From assembly GCF_905171765.1 (NCBI RefSeq), contig NC_053390.1:575572471-575636470 (forward strand): a DNA stretch of 64,000 nucleotides, written 5' to 3'. Under the pieces are notes generated by a model. That model saw only the letters and a program-made list of their open reading frames with translations, did no database searches and had not been told where the DNA came from. Shown here in pieces: positions 22,038 through 32,951 of the stretch (positions are counted from its first letter, which is position 1; each line of letters opens with the position of its first letter). Source of the stretch: Bufo bufo. Its lineage: Eukaryota; Chordata; Amphibia; Anura; Bufonidae. The position numbers and the translations under genes were made by a program.

Positions 22038-25000
22038 CCACTTATGTGTAATAACTTTGGAATGCATTTACTTATCCAATCCATTCTGAGATTGTTTCCT
22101 TGTGACACATTGTACTTTATGTTAGTGGTAAATTTGAGTCAATATGTTTTACCTTTATTTATTTAAAAAAAATCCCAAATTTACAGAAAACTTTTAATGT
22201 TTTTAAGATGAGTATTGACACATTATAAAATAATTATTACTTAACATTCCCTATACGTAGACCCTATATTGGGGTCATTTTGTAAATGTCATTTTATTTT
22301 TCTAAGATGTTAGAAACCTTAGAATTTTAGAAGCAATTTTTTACATTTTCAAGAAAATTTCCAAAACCCACTTTTTAAAGTACCAATTCGGTTATCAGGT
22401 GAAGTTTTAGAAACTGCACCCCTCATGCTATTAAATACTGATTTTACAAACTTTGTCAACCCTTTAGGTGTTGCACAAAAATCAACGGAATAAGGAGGTG
22501 GCATTTCAAAATTTCACTTTTTTTGCAGATTTTCCACTTTTATCCAGCAAAGGTTAACAGCCAAACAAACTTCAATATTTATTACCCTGATTTTGCAGTT
22601 TACCTATGTGGTCATAAACTGTTATATATGCACATGGCAGGGCTTAAACGGGAAGGAGCACCATATGGTTTTTGGAGGGCAGATTTTTCTGGGATATTTT
22701 TGGGCACTATGTTCCATTTGAAGGCACCCTGAGGTAACCCTACAGTCGAAAATGACAAATTACATATTTTACAAGAAATTGTTGCTTTAGGCCCAATTTT
22801 TTTTTCACGAGAGGTAACAGGAAAAAATTCACCCCACAATTTGTTACCTATTTTCTCCTGAATATAGCAATACCCCACATATGGTCGTAAACTAATGTAT
22901 GGGCACATACCAGGACTCAGAAGGGAAGCGGCACCATATGGATTTTAGAGGGCAGATTTCACTGAAATACTTTTGAGGTGCCATGTTGCATTTGAAGACA
23001 CCCTGAGACACCCCTACAGTGGAATCCCCCAAAAAGTGACCCCATTTTAGAAACTACTCCCCCATGGAATTTTTCACGGGGTGTAGTGAGCACCTTAGCC
23101 CAACAGGCATTTCATAGAATTTATAAACACTTTGCTGTAAAATGAAAAATTATATATCTTAATAGAAAATGTTGCTTTAACCCCCTATTTTTTCATTTTC
23201 ACAAGGGGTAACAGGAGAAAATTCAGCCCAAATTTTTTTACCCATTTTCCCCTGAATATGGTAACACCGAATATGTGGTCGTGAACTGCTGTATGGACAC
23301 ACAGTAGGGCACCGAAGAGAAAGACATGTGCATTTTAGGCCTAGTTTGGTTATTTATACAGCACTGGCCGACAGCTCCAGAAGCTCTTGGGTGAAATATA
23401 AAAAAGACACCACAAAGAAGTGACCCCATTTTAGAAACCACACCAAGGAATGTAGTGAGTATTTTGACCCCACAGCACATGGTGCAAAGTGAAAATTTCA
23501 ATTTTTACACCGGTTTGCCATTCCCAATATGTTGTGCCCATTCTGTGCCAGTGTGAAAAGCAAAACCTCTTATTATTATGCCGTGCTTCCTAGTTTTATA
23601 AACCCTATACATGTGGCCCTAATCTTTGGCCTGGACATGCCATAGGGCTCAGGGGTAAAAGAGCAAATGCACATTTGAGGCCCAATGTGGTGATTTATAC
23701 TCTTGTGCTGACACAAGATGGACCCCTGAGAAGTGAGCCCATATCGGAAACTACATCCCTCAAGGTATATATTAAGGGGTTGAGTAAGCATTTTGAGCCC
23801 ACAGGTGTTTTGTAGCAATTAATGAGCAGGACTGTGTAAAGTGAAAATTGCAAGTTTTTAACAGATATGACATTTCAGTGCCTAATATGTTGTGCTCAGC
23901 TCATGCCAAATGAGACACACCACACCCTTTAAATTGTTAGGTGGATACTACTAGGTACAGAAAAATGCCATACATGTGGATGTAAACTGCTTTTTGGGTA
24001 CGCTGCAGGGAAAGAACACCTTTCGGCGTTTGAAGTGTAGATTTTCATGGATTGGTTTGCGGCCATGTTGCTATTGAACAGCCTCTTAGGTACAAGTACA
24101 GCCATTTTTTTTAAAACAATATGTCGATGGAGCTGAGTGGGGGCTTTTTTCAGGACAAGTTGCCATCATCATTAGTTCAATTTTGGGGTAAATACAACAT
24201 TTTTTGTCACTTTTTATTATTTATTAACTGCATTTTTTAGTTATGTTATTGCAGTGTACACAGTGTGGGAAAAATTACGTTATCTTTATTCTGCTAGTCA
24301 GTATGATTACAGTGATACCAAAATATTTTTTTTTCCCTTTTTTACCACTTGTAGACAAAGCATTTTTGAAAACAAAACCATGTTTTTGCAACACCATTTT
24401 CTTGGAGTGATTTTGTTTTCTGCCGATAGTTTTATGTGGGGGCTCATTTTTTGCTGGATGAGCTGATGTTTTCATTGGTACCATTTTGGGGTATACATGA
24501 AGTTTTGATAGTTCGATATTACACTTTTTGTTTCGCAAGGTAACAGGTGGCTGTTTTGGCACAGTTTATTTTTTTCAGTGTTCACCTGAGGGGGTAAAGC
24601 ATGCGATATTTTTATAGAGCAGGTTGCTATCAATGCAGCGTACCTAATACACAATGAAAGCATTTTTGAATAAGAAAAAAATATATTGTGTCGCCATTTT
24701 CTGGGAGCCATATTTTTCTGCTGATGGTCTTTAGGGGCTCATTTATTGCAGGTGAGGTGATGCTTTCACTGGTACCATTTTGGGGTACCGAGTACTTTTT
24801 GATCACTTGACATTGCACTTTTCGTAAAGTAAGGTGACCAAAAATGGCTGTTTAGGCGCAGTTTTTATTTATTTTTTACAGCGTTCATCTGAGGGGGTAG
24901 ATCACATGATATTTTTGTGGAGCGGGTTGTTATTGACGTGGCAATACCTAATATATCTAATTTTTTTTCCCCATTTTTTACTATTTTAGATTACTAGATT

Positions 25001-25427
25001 ACGGGAAAGGGGCACGGCACTTCAACTTATGGGGTCTGATTTCCTCTGCAATGCATTACGTGTAATGCATTGAACTGTCAGTATTACACTGACATTTGCC
25101 TATGAGACCTAGCCTAGGTGCTGGGCCTCATAGGCCTCTGTAGCTGGCAGACCCCAAGGCCTGTGTAAGGCATCAGGATGTGTTACTAGCCATCGTCCCC
25201 TGTCATCGCAGCGTGGAAGGGGGGGGGGGGGGGGGGCAATGGGGTCAGCATTGATTGTAGCATATAAAGAGTTTGTACACTGGCATCACTTTTTTCACTG
25301 ATGCTGGCAGATACAGTAGGGGGGTCACCTGTCGGTAACAGTCAGGCCCCTGCCACTAATCGTGCGAGCACAGTTCCTGCACCTGCCTGATCAGCACGTA
25401 CGATATGAGGCGCTGGGATCCTATGGG
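22038..25427. repeat. Large TTAA-element copy with degenerate internal repeats
   Basis: The start matches 2255-2400 (ATAACTTT...TTACTTATCCAA.CCATTCTGAG) and the right end is ...CTATGGG followed by TTAA at 25428-25431. No transposase is seen. A block of roughly 350-400 bp recurs with divergence; its landmark is an A-CCCCATATGTGG-CGTAAACT stretch followed by GGGCACA at about 22600, 22870, 23270 and 23960. A second landmark is the phrase CCATTTT-GGGG-TA near 24180, 24480 and 24775. A run of about 18 G lies at 25219-25236. The open frames here are chance. Confidence 0.6.
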
Positions 25428-25596
25428 TTAACACTTCAATTTTTGAATGCATTCTTATTTTGCAGCATTTTTTCCTATACTTGCCTAAAACGTTGCACAG
25501 TCCTGTATATTAGGATCAGCCTAAACTTTATTCTAGCCAAAACTAATGGGAGAGGACAACAGAACACTTTTTTTGTTTTTATTCTCTGAGATAAAG

Positions 25597-25730
25597 AACT
25601 CCAACCTTTGGCTTCCCAGCTGTTGGAAAACTACAATTCTCAGTATGCACTCATTGTTGCAACTTTTTAGGGCATGCTGGGAGTTTTAGTTTTGCAACAG
25701 CAGAAAAGCCACAGGTTGAAGACCACTGCT
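25597..25730. mobile_element. hAT-type MITE related to 724-881
   Basis: The ends (ACTCCAACCTTTGGC and GCCACAGGTTGAAGACCAC) and the central GGCATGCTGGGAGTTTTAG match the MITE at 724-881. No convincing 8-bp duplication is visible. It is non-coding. Confidence 0.65.
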
Positions 25731-25815
25731 CTAAGGGTACAACCACACAGTCAGGTCTCTGCATGCAGTTTTGGAAGCTAAAACCAGGAATGAATTAAAA
25801 AAAGAGAAGTCTATA

Positions 25816-25905
<90 letters not shown>
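25816..25905. repeat. (CTTT)n microsatellite
   Basis: About 22 uninterrupted tetranucleotide repeats run for 90 bp. Open frames across it on both strands are repeat artefacts. Confidence 0.98.
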
Positions 25906-25968
25906 GTCACTCCTAATTTTGGCTTTAAACACTACATGCAGAAACCTGGCTATGTAGCCATACCTTAA

Positions 25969-26352
25969 AGGGATTGTCTCATTGCTAGGATATGCCCCAT
26001 TGAATGGAGCTGGGACCCGCACCTATATCGAGAATGGAGCCCCGCAAGTGAAGGAGGGCGTACTGCACATGCGCAGCCACCCTCCATTTATTTTCTATGG
26101 GGCCGGCAAAAATAGCGCTGGCTCGGCTATTTCCGTCGGCCCCATAGAAATTAATGGGAGCGGGGGCCATGCATGCGTGGTACGCTCCCATTCACTTCTA
26201 TGGGGAGCCGGCTTGGTGGTGGCCGGACCGGAGTCCTCCAGCCACCACCTTGCGGGGCTTCTTTCTCGATATAGGTGTGGGTCCCGCACCTATAAGACAA
26301 TGGGGGCATATCCTAGCGATATGCCCCCATTGTCCATGATGAGACAACCCCT
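25969..26352. mobile_element. 384-bp TTAA MITE
   Basis: TTAA lies at 25965-25968 and 26353-26356. The ends are AGGGATTGTCTCAT and the complement of ATGAGACAACCCCT, with longer imperfect arms (ATATGCCCCATTG; GCACCTATATCGAGAA) that almost fold the whole element. It is non-coding. The target and end suggest a piggyBac- or Kolobok-mobilised MITE. Confidence 0.8.
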
Positions 26353-26356
26353 TTAA

Positions 26357-26965
26357 GCCAATAGTGTGAAAACCTGTGATGTTAATAGTCAGATGTATAA
26401 TAAATTTGATCAATGCATATATTTGATGTTTATGAATGAGTTATATTACTCTTTTAATCACCCCATAAAAAGAAACAAATAAATTCACGCGTTTTACATG
26501 AGAGGAAATGGTGTCAATTTGCTCTTAGACATTTTTATTAGTGTTATTTTGCAGAGACTACTATGGTATATCCCAGCTTTTTGAGTGTGTTTTATTTTTA
26601 ATAGCTAACTAAATGGTCCATATTTTGCACACGGCACATAGGTCTGCACACTTACAATGTCAATTTGTGCAAAAGGATTCAACTTTAGCCTTGACTTTTC
26701 TACCTCTAAAGTTCATGCAAAGCAAAATACACTGCTAGACAGTTCAAAGCGAAGACATTCCCAACCTAACCACTGAGACAACCTCTGTACCGTGAGCTGG
26801 CCCAGTGCAATAAATCCCAATGAAAAACCAGAGCCTACATCCATTAAAGGAAGAGTTAGTGCCAACCAACACAAACTACTCATATTATAGGGCATAAAAT
26901 CAGGTATTTAAAAAAATCAGCCAAATAATCATCAGCAGAAGATTATGAGCCACTAGTCTTTATCT
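26357..26965. other. Unassigned non-coding sequence
   Basis: I see no gene or repeat boundary in this stretch. Confidence 0.45.
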
Positions 26966-26967
26966 AT

Positions 26968-28008
26968 AGATAACTAGCAGAAGGACCCGGCTTCGAGCGG
27001 GTATATTTCATCTATTTCATTTAATGTTTGTGTGTGTCATTAAAAGATATCAACAGTGTCCCCCATAACAGTGACCTCTACAGCACACTGCCCCTTTAAC
27101 AGTGAACTCAATAGTTCCCCACCCCTTAACACTGACCCCCCCAACAGTGCCCCGCCACTTTAAAATGGGACCTCCACAGCAGCCCATCTCCTTAACTTTG
27201 AGCTTTACAGCAGTCCACCCCTTTAACAGTGAGTTGCACAGCACCCCACTCCCTTGACAGTGACCTCCTCAGGGGCCCGTCCCTTAACAGTGACCTCCAC
27301 AGTACCCCGCTGCCTTAACAGTGACCTTACAGTACCCTGCCCCTTTAACAGTGACCTCCACAGCACCCTGCCCCTTTAATGCTAGGGCTACACGACGACA
27401 TGTGTAGCGCAACATTTTGCCTTAATTTTTATAATGATAGGCCATGGTGTCGCACTGCGACATGTGACATGCTGTGATACGACAGTTGCAAAAAATCCAT
27501 CCAATGCCATAGACTATCATTATAAAAATTGTTGCGCGACATTGGTGCGACATCAATGTCGCGCAACACATGTAGCAGTGTAGTTGTGCCCTATGTGTCG
27601 TGCGACTTATTGTCGTCGTGTAGCCTTAGCCTAAAGCTGACCTACAGCAGTGAAGAAAAATGGATGGGTTGTTATGGAAACCTGGAGTAAAACTGTGTGT
27701 ATGTGGAGACTAAGGGCCTGTGAGCTTCTATTGTCTGATAAGGGACATGTGACCGTGTGTATGGCAGTTGGGATATGAAGAGAAAGACTTGCAGGCTTGT
27801 ATTGGCTAATGCAGGTAATTTTTGGGGAATATCTCAGGAATGGTACGTCCTAGAGAGCTGTGACCCCCAAAAGATTTCTTTCCAGGTAGCAAGGGATGTG
27901 TATACAAAGTTTCGTTGAAATCAATGGTTGCGTTTTTGAGTGATCGCGGAACATATATACATACATACATACATACATACATATGTCCTTCTTTATATAT
28001 ATAGATTA
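26968..28008. repeat. Interspersed repeat with internal ~34-bp tandem units and ACAT tail
   Basis: The start GCAGAAGGACCCGGCTTCG and the end, with GTTTCGTTGAAATCAATGG, GAGTGATCGCGGAACATA, an (ACAT)n tract (27957-27984) and TATATATATAGAT, are the two ends of a widespread but poorly classified metazoan repeat type. I do not assign a superfamily. Between them, units of about 30-36 bp (CCCTTTAACAGTGACCTCCA plus CAGCACCCTGC) repeat about nine times at 27055-27380. A MITE interrupts at 27381-27630. No protein is recognisable. Confidence 0.6.
27381..27630. mobile_element. 250-bp fold-back MITE
   Basis: Ends GCTAGGGCTACACGACGACA (27381-27400) and the complement of TGTCGTCGTGTAGCCTTAGC (27611-27630) form 20-bp inverted repeats with one or two mismatches. 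Inside, further complementary pieces (CATTATAAAAATT type; GTCGCGCAACA) extend the fold. It interrupts the tandem units of the surrounding repeat. A TWA target is possible but unclear. Confidence 0.75.
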
Positions 28009-28085
28009 TGTATGGCCAGTTTTGAATAGAACTGGGCCTGAAATAAAGAGAAGAGATTGTATTAGATCAGTGGTCTCCCAGTTAC

Positions 28086-29843
28086 TAGTGTTGAGCTCGA
28101 ATATTCGAAAAGCGAATATTAATCGCGAATATCACAACTTCGTAAATTCGCGAATATTACGAATATAGTGCTATATATTCGTTATATCGAATATTCGTAA
28201 TTTTTTAACATCTGAAAACATGATTCCTCCCTGCTTCTTTCTTGTGGGTCAATAAGTCATTGGCCCACAAGCAACTTAAGTAGGGAGGAATCATGTTTTC
28301 ATATGAAAAATAAAATGACCAATTGTTATGACCGGCGTCACGCACAGGGAGGAAAAAGGGGAAGCCCTGCCCAAGGGAGAGGGAAAGGTGGTGACCCCTA
28401 ACTCACCTTGCGGCTGGCACCTGACTGCCCTGACATCCCTAGACGGGTTCCTCACCCGTGCGGCGATCACGTGCCTAAACCCTGGCTTTCCCTAAAATGA
28501 GCCTTAGATAGTGAACGGACCGGTGGGATCGCTAGTCCGCACCACTGTCACTAAGAGGGAAACACCAGGGAGAGGACAGACAAAACAGACAAACACATAC
28601 ACCCAGGTGGGCGACCACAATAGACCACAAAGGTCCAACAGGGATCCGGAGGGTAGCGTTCTAGACCAACTACCAGAGAACGCAGCAACACAGCTCCAGA
28701 GGGTCAGAATAGATGTCCAGGCAGGAAGCTCTATATCTGGCAACCAGAGAAGTGTGAGAGGGGAATATAAGGAGGTTTGGGAGTGCTGGACAAGGAACAG
28801 CTGAGGAGAAGGAGCTACGGATCCCTGAGTGAGCCAAAAGGGTTTGCAAAGCAAACCCAGAAAGCTACTATAAGGAAACAGCCCTATCTTACATAGAGCG
28901 TGCAGCCAACCGCTGCGACTTCCTAACCCCGGGTATAACGGAGTCAGGCGTGGCTCTTGACACCCTCGTGACACCAATATTCTAAAAAACAAATATATAG
29001 CAATATAGTGAATATATTTGTTATTTAGAATTTTCGCATTATTTTTTCCTATCTGTACAGTTGTTCGCATACTCCTCCCCGACAAGCGTCCCAGTCACCA
29101 TGGGAACACCTGTGGGTTAGAAAATACCATCGGATCTGAGTTTTTCCTAAGATCGTGAAAACTCAGATCCGATTGTATATTTTAACCCACAGGCGTTCCC
29201 ATGGTGACGGGGACACTTATCGGGGAGCAGTATGCCAAAGTGGAATAACAGTACACATTGGGGAAAAAAAAGACGAATATTCTAAATAACTAATATATTC
29301 GCTATATTGCTATAACTTCGTCTTTTAGAATATTACGAATATTCTAAAAAACGAAGTTATGCAATATAGCGAATATTCCTAAAATACACATATAGACTGC
29401 AATTTAGCTAATATAGTGCTATAGTATATTTTTTTATAGTGTAAATTTTTTCCAAAACTGAAGTTCAGAAGAGGCAAAAAAAAATTGACCAAAAAAAAAA
29501 AGATTATAGCACTATATTAGCTAAAGTACAGTGTATATGTATATTTTACGAATATTCTCTATATTGCTATAACTTCATTTTTTAGAATATTACGAATATT
29601 CTAAAAAATGAAGTTATAGCAATATAGAGAATATTCGTAAAATACACATATTATCCTAGCCATAGGAAAGTTGCCTTATACAGTTAAAAGAAAATTCGCA
29701 ATACACGAATAATTAAATCGCATATTATTCGCGATAAATAGAATAATGACGAATATTCCATTTCGACGAATATAAGACGAATATTCAATCGAATATTCGC
29801 AAAATATTGCGAAATCGAATATGGCACCTCCCGCTCATCACTA
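28086..29843. mobile_element. AT-rich hAT MITE, copy 1 (contains a solo LTR)
   Basis: The element is flanked by a perfect 8-bp duplication CCAGTTAC (28078-28085 and 29844-29851), typical of hAT. The ends are TAGTGTTGAGCTCGAATATT and the complement of CCTCCCGCTCATCACTA. The inside is made of nested palindromes of GAATATTCG and TTAGAATATTACGAATATTC type. A solo LTR occupies 28324-28973, so the element itself is about 1.1 kb. A shorter copy is at 37180-38009. It is non-coding. Confidence 0.9.
28324..28973 (-). repeat. Solo LTR (650 bp), same family as 18504-19155
   Basis: It is in the opposite orientation to the copy at 18504. It begins TGTTATGACCGGCGTCACG and ends ACACCCTCGTGACA, flanked by CCAAT (28319-28323 and 28974-28978). 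It lies inside the AT-rich hAT MITE and has no internal genes. Confidence 0.93.
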
Positions 29844-29851
29844 CCAGTTAC

Positions 29852-30240
29852 ACGGCTACATGATTGTGACACGGATACAAAATCCACACTGACTATATTG
29901 CAAACACTAGAGATGTGAAAATCGATTCTAAACTAATTGGATTTCGCAAAAATTGTTCTGCCAAAAGAATTTTGAACGAATCACGCAAAATGATGCTCGC
30001 CATTTTACTTTTAAAATTCAGTACACTAGCAAAGCAAACAGGACAGGGAGGATGAATTTAGAAGATCAATCGTATGATCCCAGCTGGCATGCTTCCCCAC
30101 AATACTTTGCAGGAAGCTGGACGGCTAATCAGGAGGGAGGGATTGGCTGGTTTATTAGGCACATTTCTAGTTGTGAAGAACAGACACCATTGTAAGTTCA
30201 GCCACTGGTGCAAGAGCATGTGTCTGCCATGTCTCTGACA
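29852..30240. other. Unassigned sequence with a possible hAT-like start
   Basis: A TAGAGATGTGAAAATCGATTC motif near 29908 resembles a diverged hAT end, and ATTAGGCACATTTCTAG near 30155 might be its partner. No duplication is clear. No gene is seen. Confidence 0.3.
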
Positions 30241-30371
30241 AACACCAGTTACATGTAGAACAAATTTGTTCACACCGGGTTTTCTCCGCTGTGATAGGGT
30301 TCCCACCCCAGAGTGTAGTATAACAAAAAGCAGTGAGAGGTATTCTTTGATTGCAATTTATTTTTGCAGGT

Positions 30372-30440
30372 AATATGCGACATTCATGTGAACGCGTTTT
30401 CGGCTGTATTAGCCTTCATCAGACACATTGCCGCTGAAGA
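30372..30440 (-). ncRNA. Hammerhead ribozyme-like motif (left hairpin arm)
   Basis: This is the inverted counterpart of the motif at 30540-30606 and reads on the minus strand. It has CTGATGA, a short GGCT/AGCC helix, then GAAA and an AACGCGTT palindrome before the cleavage C. Because the arms are near-perfect complements, either strand yields one copy. Confidence 0.55.
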
Positions 30441-30539
30441 TTGAGGGAGAATGTGGAGGACACACAGGTGTAGATCAGGTGTAGATCAGCTGACAGCACC
30501 TGATCTACACCTGTGTGTCCTCCACATTCTCCCTCAATC

Positions 30540-30606
30540 TTCAGCGGCAATGTGTCTGATGAAGGCTAATACAGCCGAAAACGCGTTCACATGAATGTCG
30601 CATATT
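30540..30606 (+). ncRNA. Hammerhead ribozyme-like motif (right hairpin arm)
   Basis: Core order is CTGATGA (30556-30562), helix II GGCT-AATAC-AGCC, GAAA (30577-30580), a minimal helix III from the palindrome AACGCGTT, and C at 30588 as the predicted cleavage position. Helix I can form from TGT/ACA next to the core and GCG/CGC further out, with an internal loop. Very short helix III forms are known for Penelope-type ribozymes, which act best as dimers. Activity is not shown by sequence alone. Confidence 0.6.
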
Positions 30607-31142
30607 GTACCCCATACACTCTGCCCGAACCATTATAGAGGATGAGCCCCATCAGATGTAGCTTGCTGCATACCAATCAAAAAAGGATATTTATATATGT
30701 ATTTGTTGAGTATATTACCGAAATAACTATTTATATTTATATTTAATTTTTTTATTTATATTTTAGACTTTTATATAATATTTTTAGACCTAATATAGAA
30801 GCTCTCAATGATTTAATATATTTTTAACATAATAAAGATGTATAAATATTGTATTTTAGTAAGACAATTGTGTTTACATTATGCTGACATTAATTTATGA
30901 CATAGGATGGTTTTATTTATATAAGATCTAACTAGAATCAGATATGACAATAATTTGATATGGATAAGGATTCTGGTGGACACAGGAACACAGAACATAT
31001 AAAAACGCATTGGTGTATAAAAACCGCATATATACCGCAGGACTATCGCAATATAAATCAAATACATCCGTGAAACCCAGATCCATGTGGGTCCATTTCA
31101 GATCTACCGAAGAACCCTATGGAGGATAAAAGGCCGGATAGT

Positions 31143-31217
31143 TAGTCAGTTCCAAACTAGCCACTGAGGAAGAAGGCAGGAAGCCTTTGAAACGCGTCTG
31201 GTAAGGAGCAACTGGAT
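31143..31217 (+). ncRNA. Hammerhead ribozyme-like motif
   Basis: CTGAGGA (31164-31170) fits the CUGANGA core, followed by helix II AAGGC-AGGA-AGCCTT, GAAA (31189-31192), the short palindromic helix III ACGCGT, and C at 31198. Helix I pairs CCA/TGG at the core and CAGTT/AACTG outside an internal loop. This layout matches type I minimal hammerheads of Penelope-like elements. Confidence 0.6.
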
Positions 31218-32428
31218 CTGACAACATACCGGCAATATTTTCTACTATATTGGATCAAGAAAGCGCTTTTCCAAAGGATGTCAAAATTGCGGTTCTAATT
31301 GAATCGTACTACGGATCACTCTGAATTGATATAGAGATTGATAGCCTAAATGTTCAAGGATCAGTATTGACCTAAACAGGTGGAACATTGATCCCAACTA
31401 AAGAAACCGGATACGCAGCAGCAGCGTTACACAGCCAGCATCTTTCCACAGTCGGGGCGAGACAGCATCGGTAGCAGACAGCGCAGCTGCGCTACAGTGA
31501 GATAAGGCTGCTTAAACCTACACCACGTGGGACGCCACGGTGGGAATGGATGTGAGTAAGAGCTACTAGCTCCGATATCTGTGATTTGACACAATATAGC
31601 TGGACATATACGTACTGCTGCCTAACTACTTTGATATACTGTTTGCCACAATTACATTATTGCTCCACCAAATCGCAACAGTATTGGATACATTTATACT
31701 GGTGCCGTAGCTGTTCAATGATACAGCCCATACATTTAAACTGAGTCTACCTGCGGACAATTGTGTGGATTAAACATCGACCCAGCCCATACGTTTTCCA
31801 TTAATTAGAGACACTACTTTGGAATAATACTACCAGTGGGGGACAGCAATTGGACTTATTCTCCAGAGATATTTATTAATTTATCTATTTACACTCACGA
31901 TTTTAATTATTTACACCATATTGTCGATTTAATATATTTTGTCACTTTAGCCACTGTGTTATCTCACGCATTGCTGATTTTTCACATATTATCTATTGAT
32001 TCATCAATTAATTATTTATTCACTCATAGATTTCCCTGGAGGTATATTTGCTGTCTAGCCACTGTTGTAGGTAACGGATTATACAGTGTCTCTTCTATTA
32101 ACGCTGGACTGGACCTCTGTTTTTCCATTGGTTATAACAGTGGATAGATCTATGCTTATTGCATTTTTATTTATCAATTTTATGTGAGGTTTTATTATCC
32201 AGAGGGTTAAGTTATTAGGTTCTATTATCAACTGTATATTGATATATTTTTACATATATCGCTACCAATAAATTAATATATTATATTCAATTGTTTGAGT
32301 CGCATTGCCTACCTAGTGCACTAGGTATAAGAGTGCCCATTCCATTTTTTCTACGAATGTCGCATATTACCTGCAAAAATAATTTGCAATCAAAGAATAC
32401 CAAACACCAGTTACAAACAGTAATCTAA

Positions 32429-32948
32429 GGGTACTTTCACATTAGCGTTTTTCTTTTCCGGCGCTGAGTTCCGTCCTAGGGGCTCAAGTCCGGAAAAGAA
32501 CTGATCAGTTTTATCCTAATGCTTTCTGAATGGAGAGTAATCCGTTCAGGATGCATCAGGATGTCTTCAGTTCAGTCTTTTTGACTGATCAGGCTTTTCA
32601 GAAAACCGTAGCATGTTGTATTTTTACCTCCAGCCAAAAATCCGGAACACTTTGACTGAACGCCGGATCAGGCCTTTTTCCCATTCACTTGCATTAACGC
32701 CGGATCCGGCGCCGTGTGTTCCGTCAAAAAGGATCCGGCTATTGCATGTTAAACCCGAAAAATTTTAAAAAAAAAGTTAAAGTCCATAAATGGCGGATCC
32801 GTTTTTTCCAATGCATTTTTTCATTGTGATTAAAATCCTGCTCAGGATTCAAATGTAATCAGTTTTCACACGTTTTTCCGGATCCGGTGGGCAGTTCCGT
32901 TGATGGAATTGAACGCCGGATTCAAACAACGCTAGTGTGAAAGTAGCC
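32429..32948. mobile_element. 520-bp Harbinger MITE related to the 11.4-kb element
   Basis: The ends are GGGTACTTTCACATTAGCG and the complement of CGCTAGTGTGAAAGTAGCC, bordered by TAA (32426-32428) and TTA (32949-32951). Its first 150 bases or so match, with few differences, the inverted right end of the Harbinger at 41293-52738, including CTTTTCCGGCG.TGAGTTCCG and GTCCTAGGGGCTCAA. The right end resembles the other Harbinger terminus less closely. It is non-coding and was probably mobilised by that transposase family. Confidence 0.85.
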
Positions 32949-32951
32949 TTA

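Larger units (their letters stand above)
30255..32402. mobile_element. Non-autonomous Penelope-like element (tentative), inverted terminal arms
   Basis: A 14-base direct repeat AAACACCAGTTACA flanks the segment (30241-30254 and 32403-32416). An end motif GGTATTCTTTGATTGCAA...GTAATATGCGACATTC at 30339-30390 is repeated inverted at 32352-32394. Close to the left end, 30370-30480 and 30490-30605 form a nearly perfect giant hairpin. Hammerhead-ribozyme-like motifs occur in both hairpin arms and at 31143-31217. Penelope-like elements are known to carry such ribozymes in their terminal repeats. No reverse transcriptase or GIY-YIG frame is seen, so the class is an inference from the ribozyme motifs. 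Confidence 0.5.

Noticed and set aside
28504..29085. 193-residue minus-strand frame
   Set aside because: It is a chance frame across a solo LTR; a similar frame occurs in the other LTR copy at 18464-18975.
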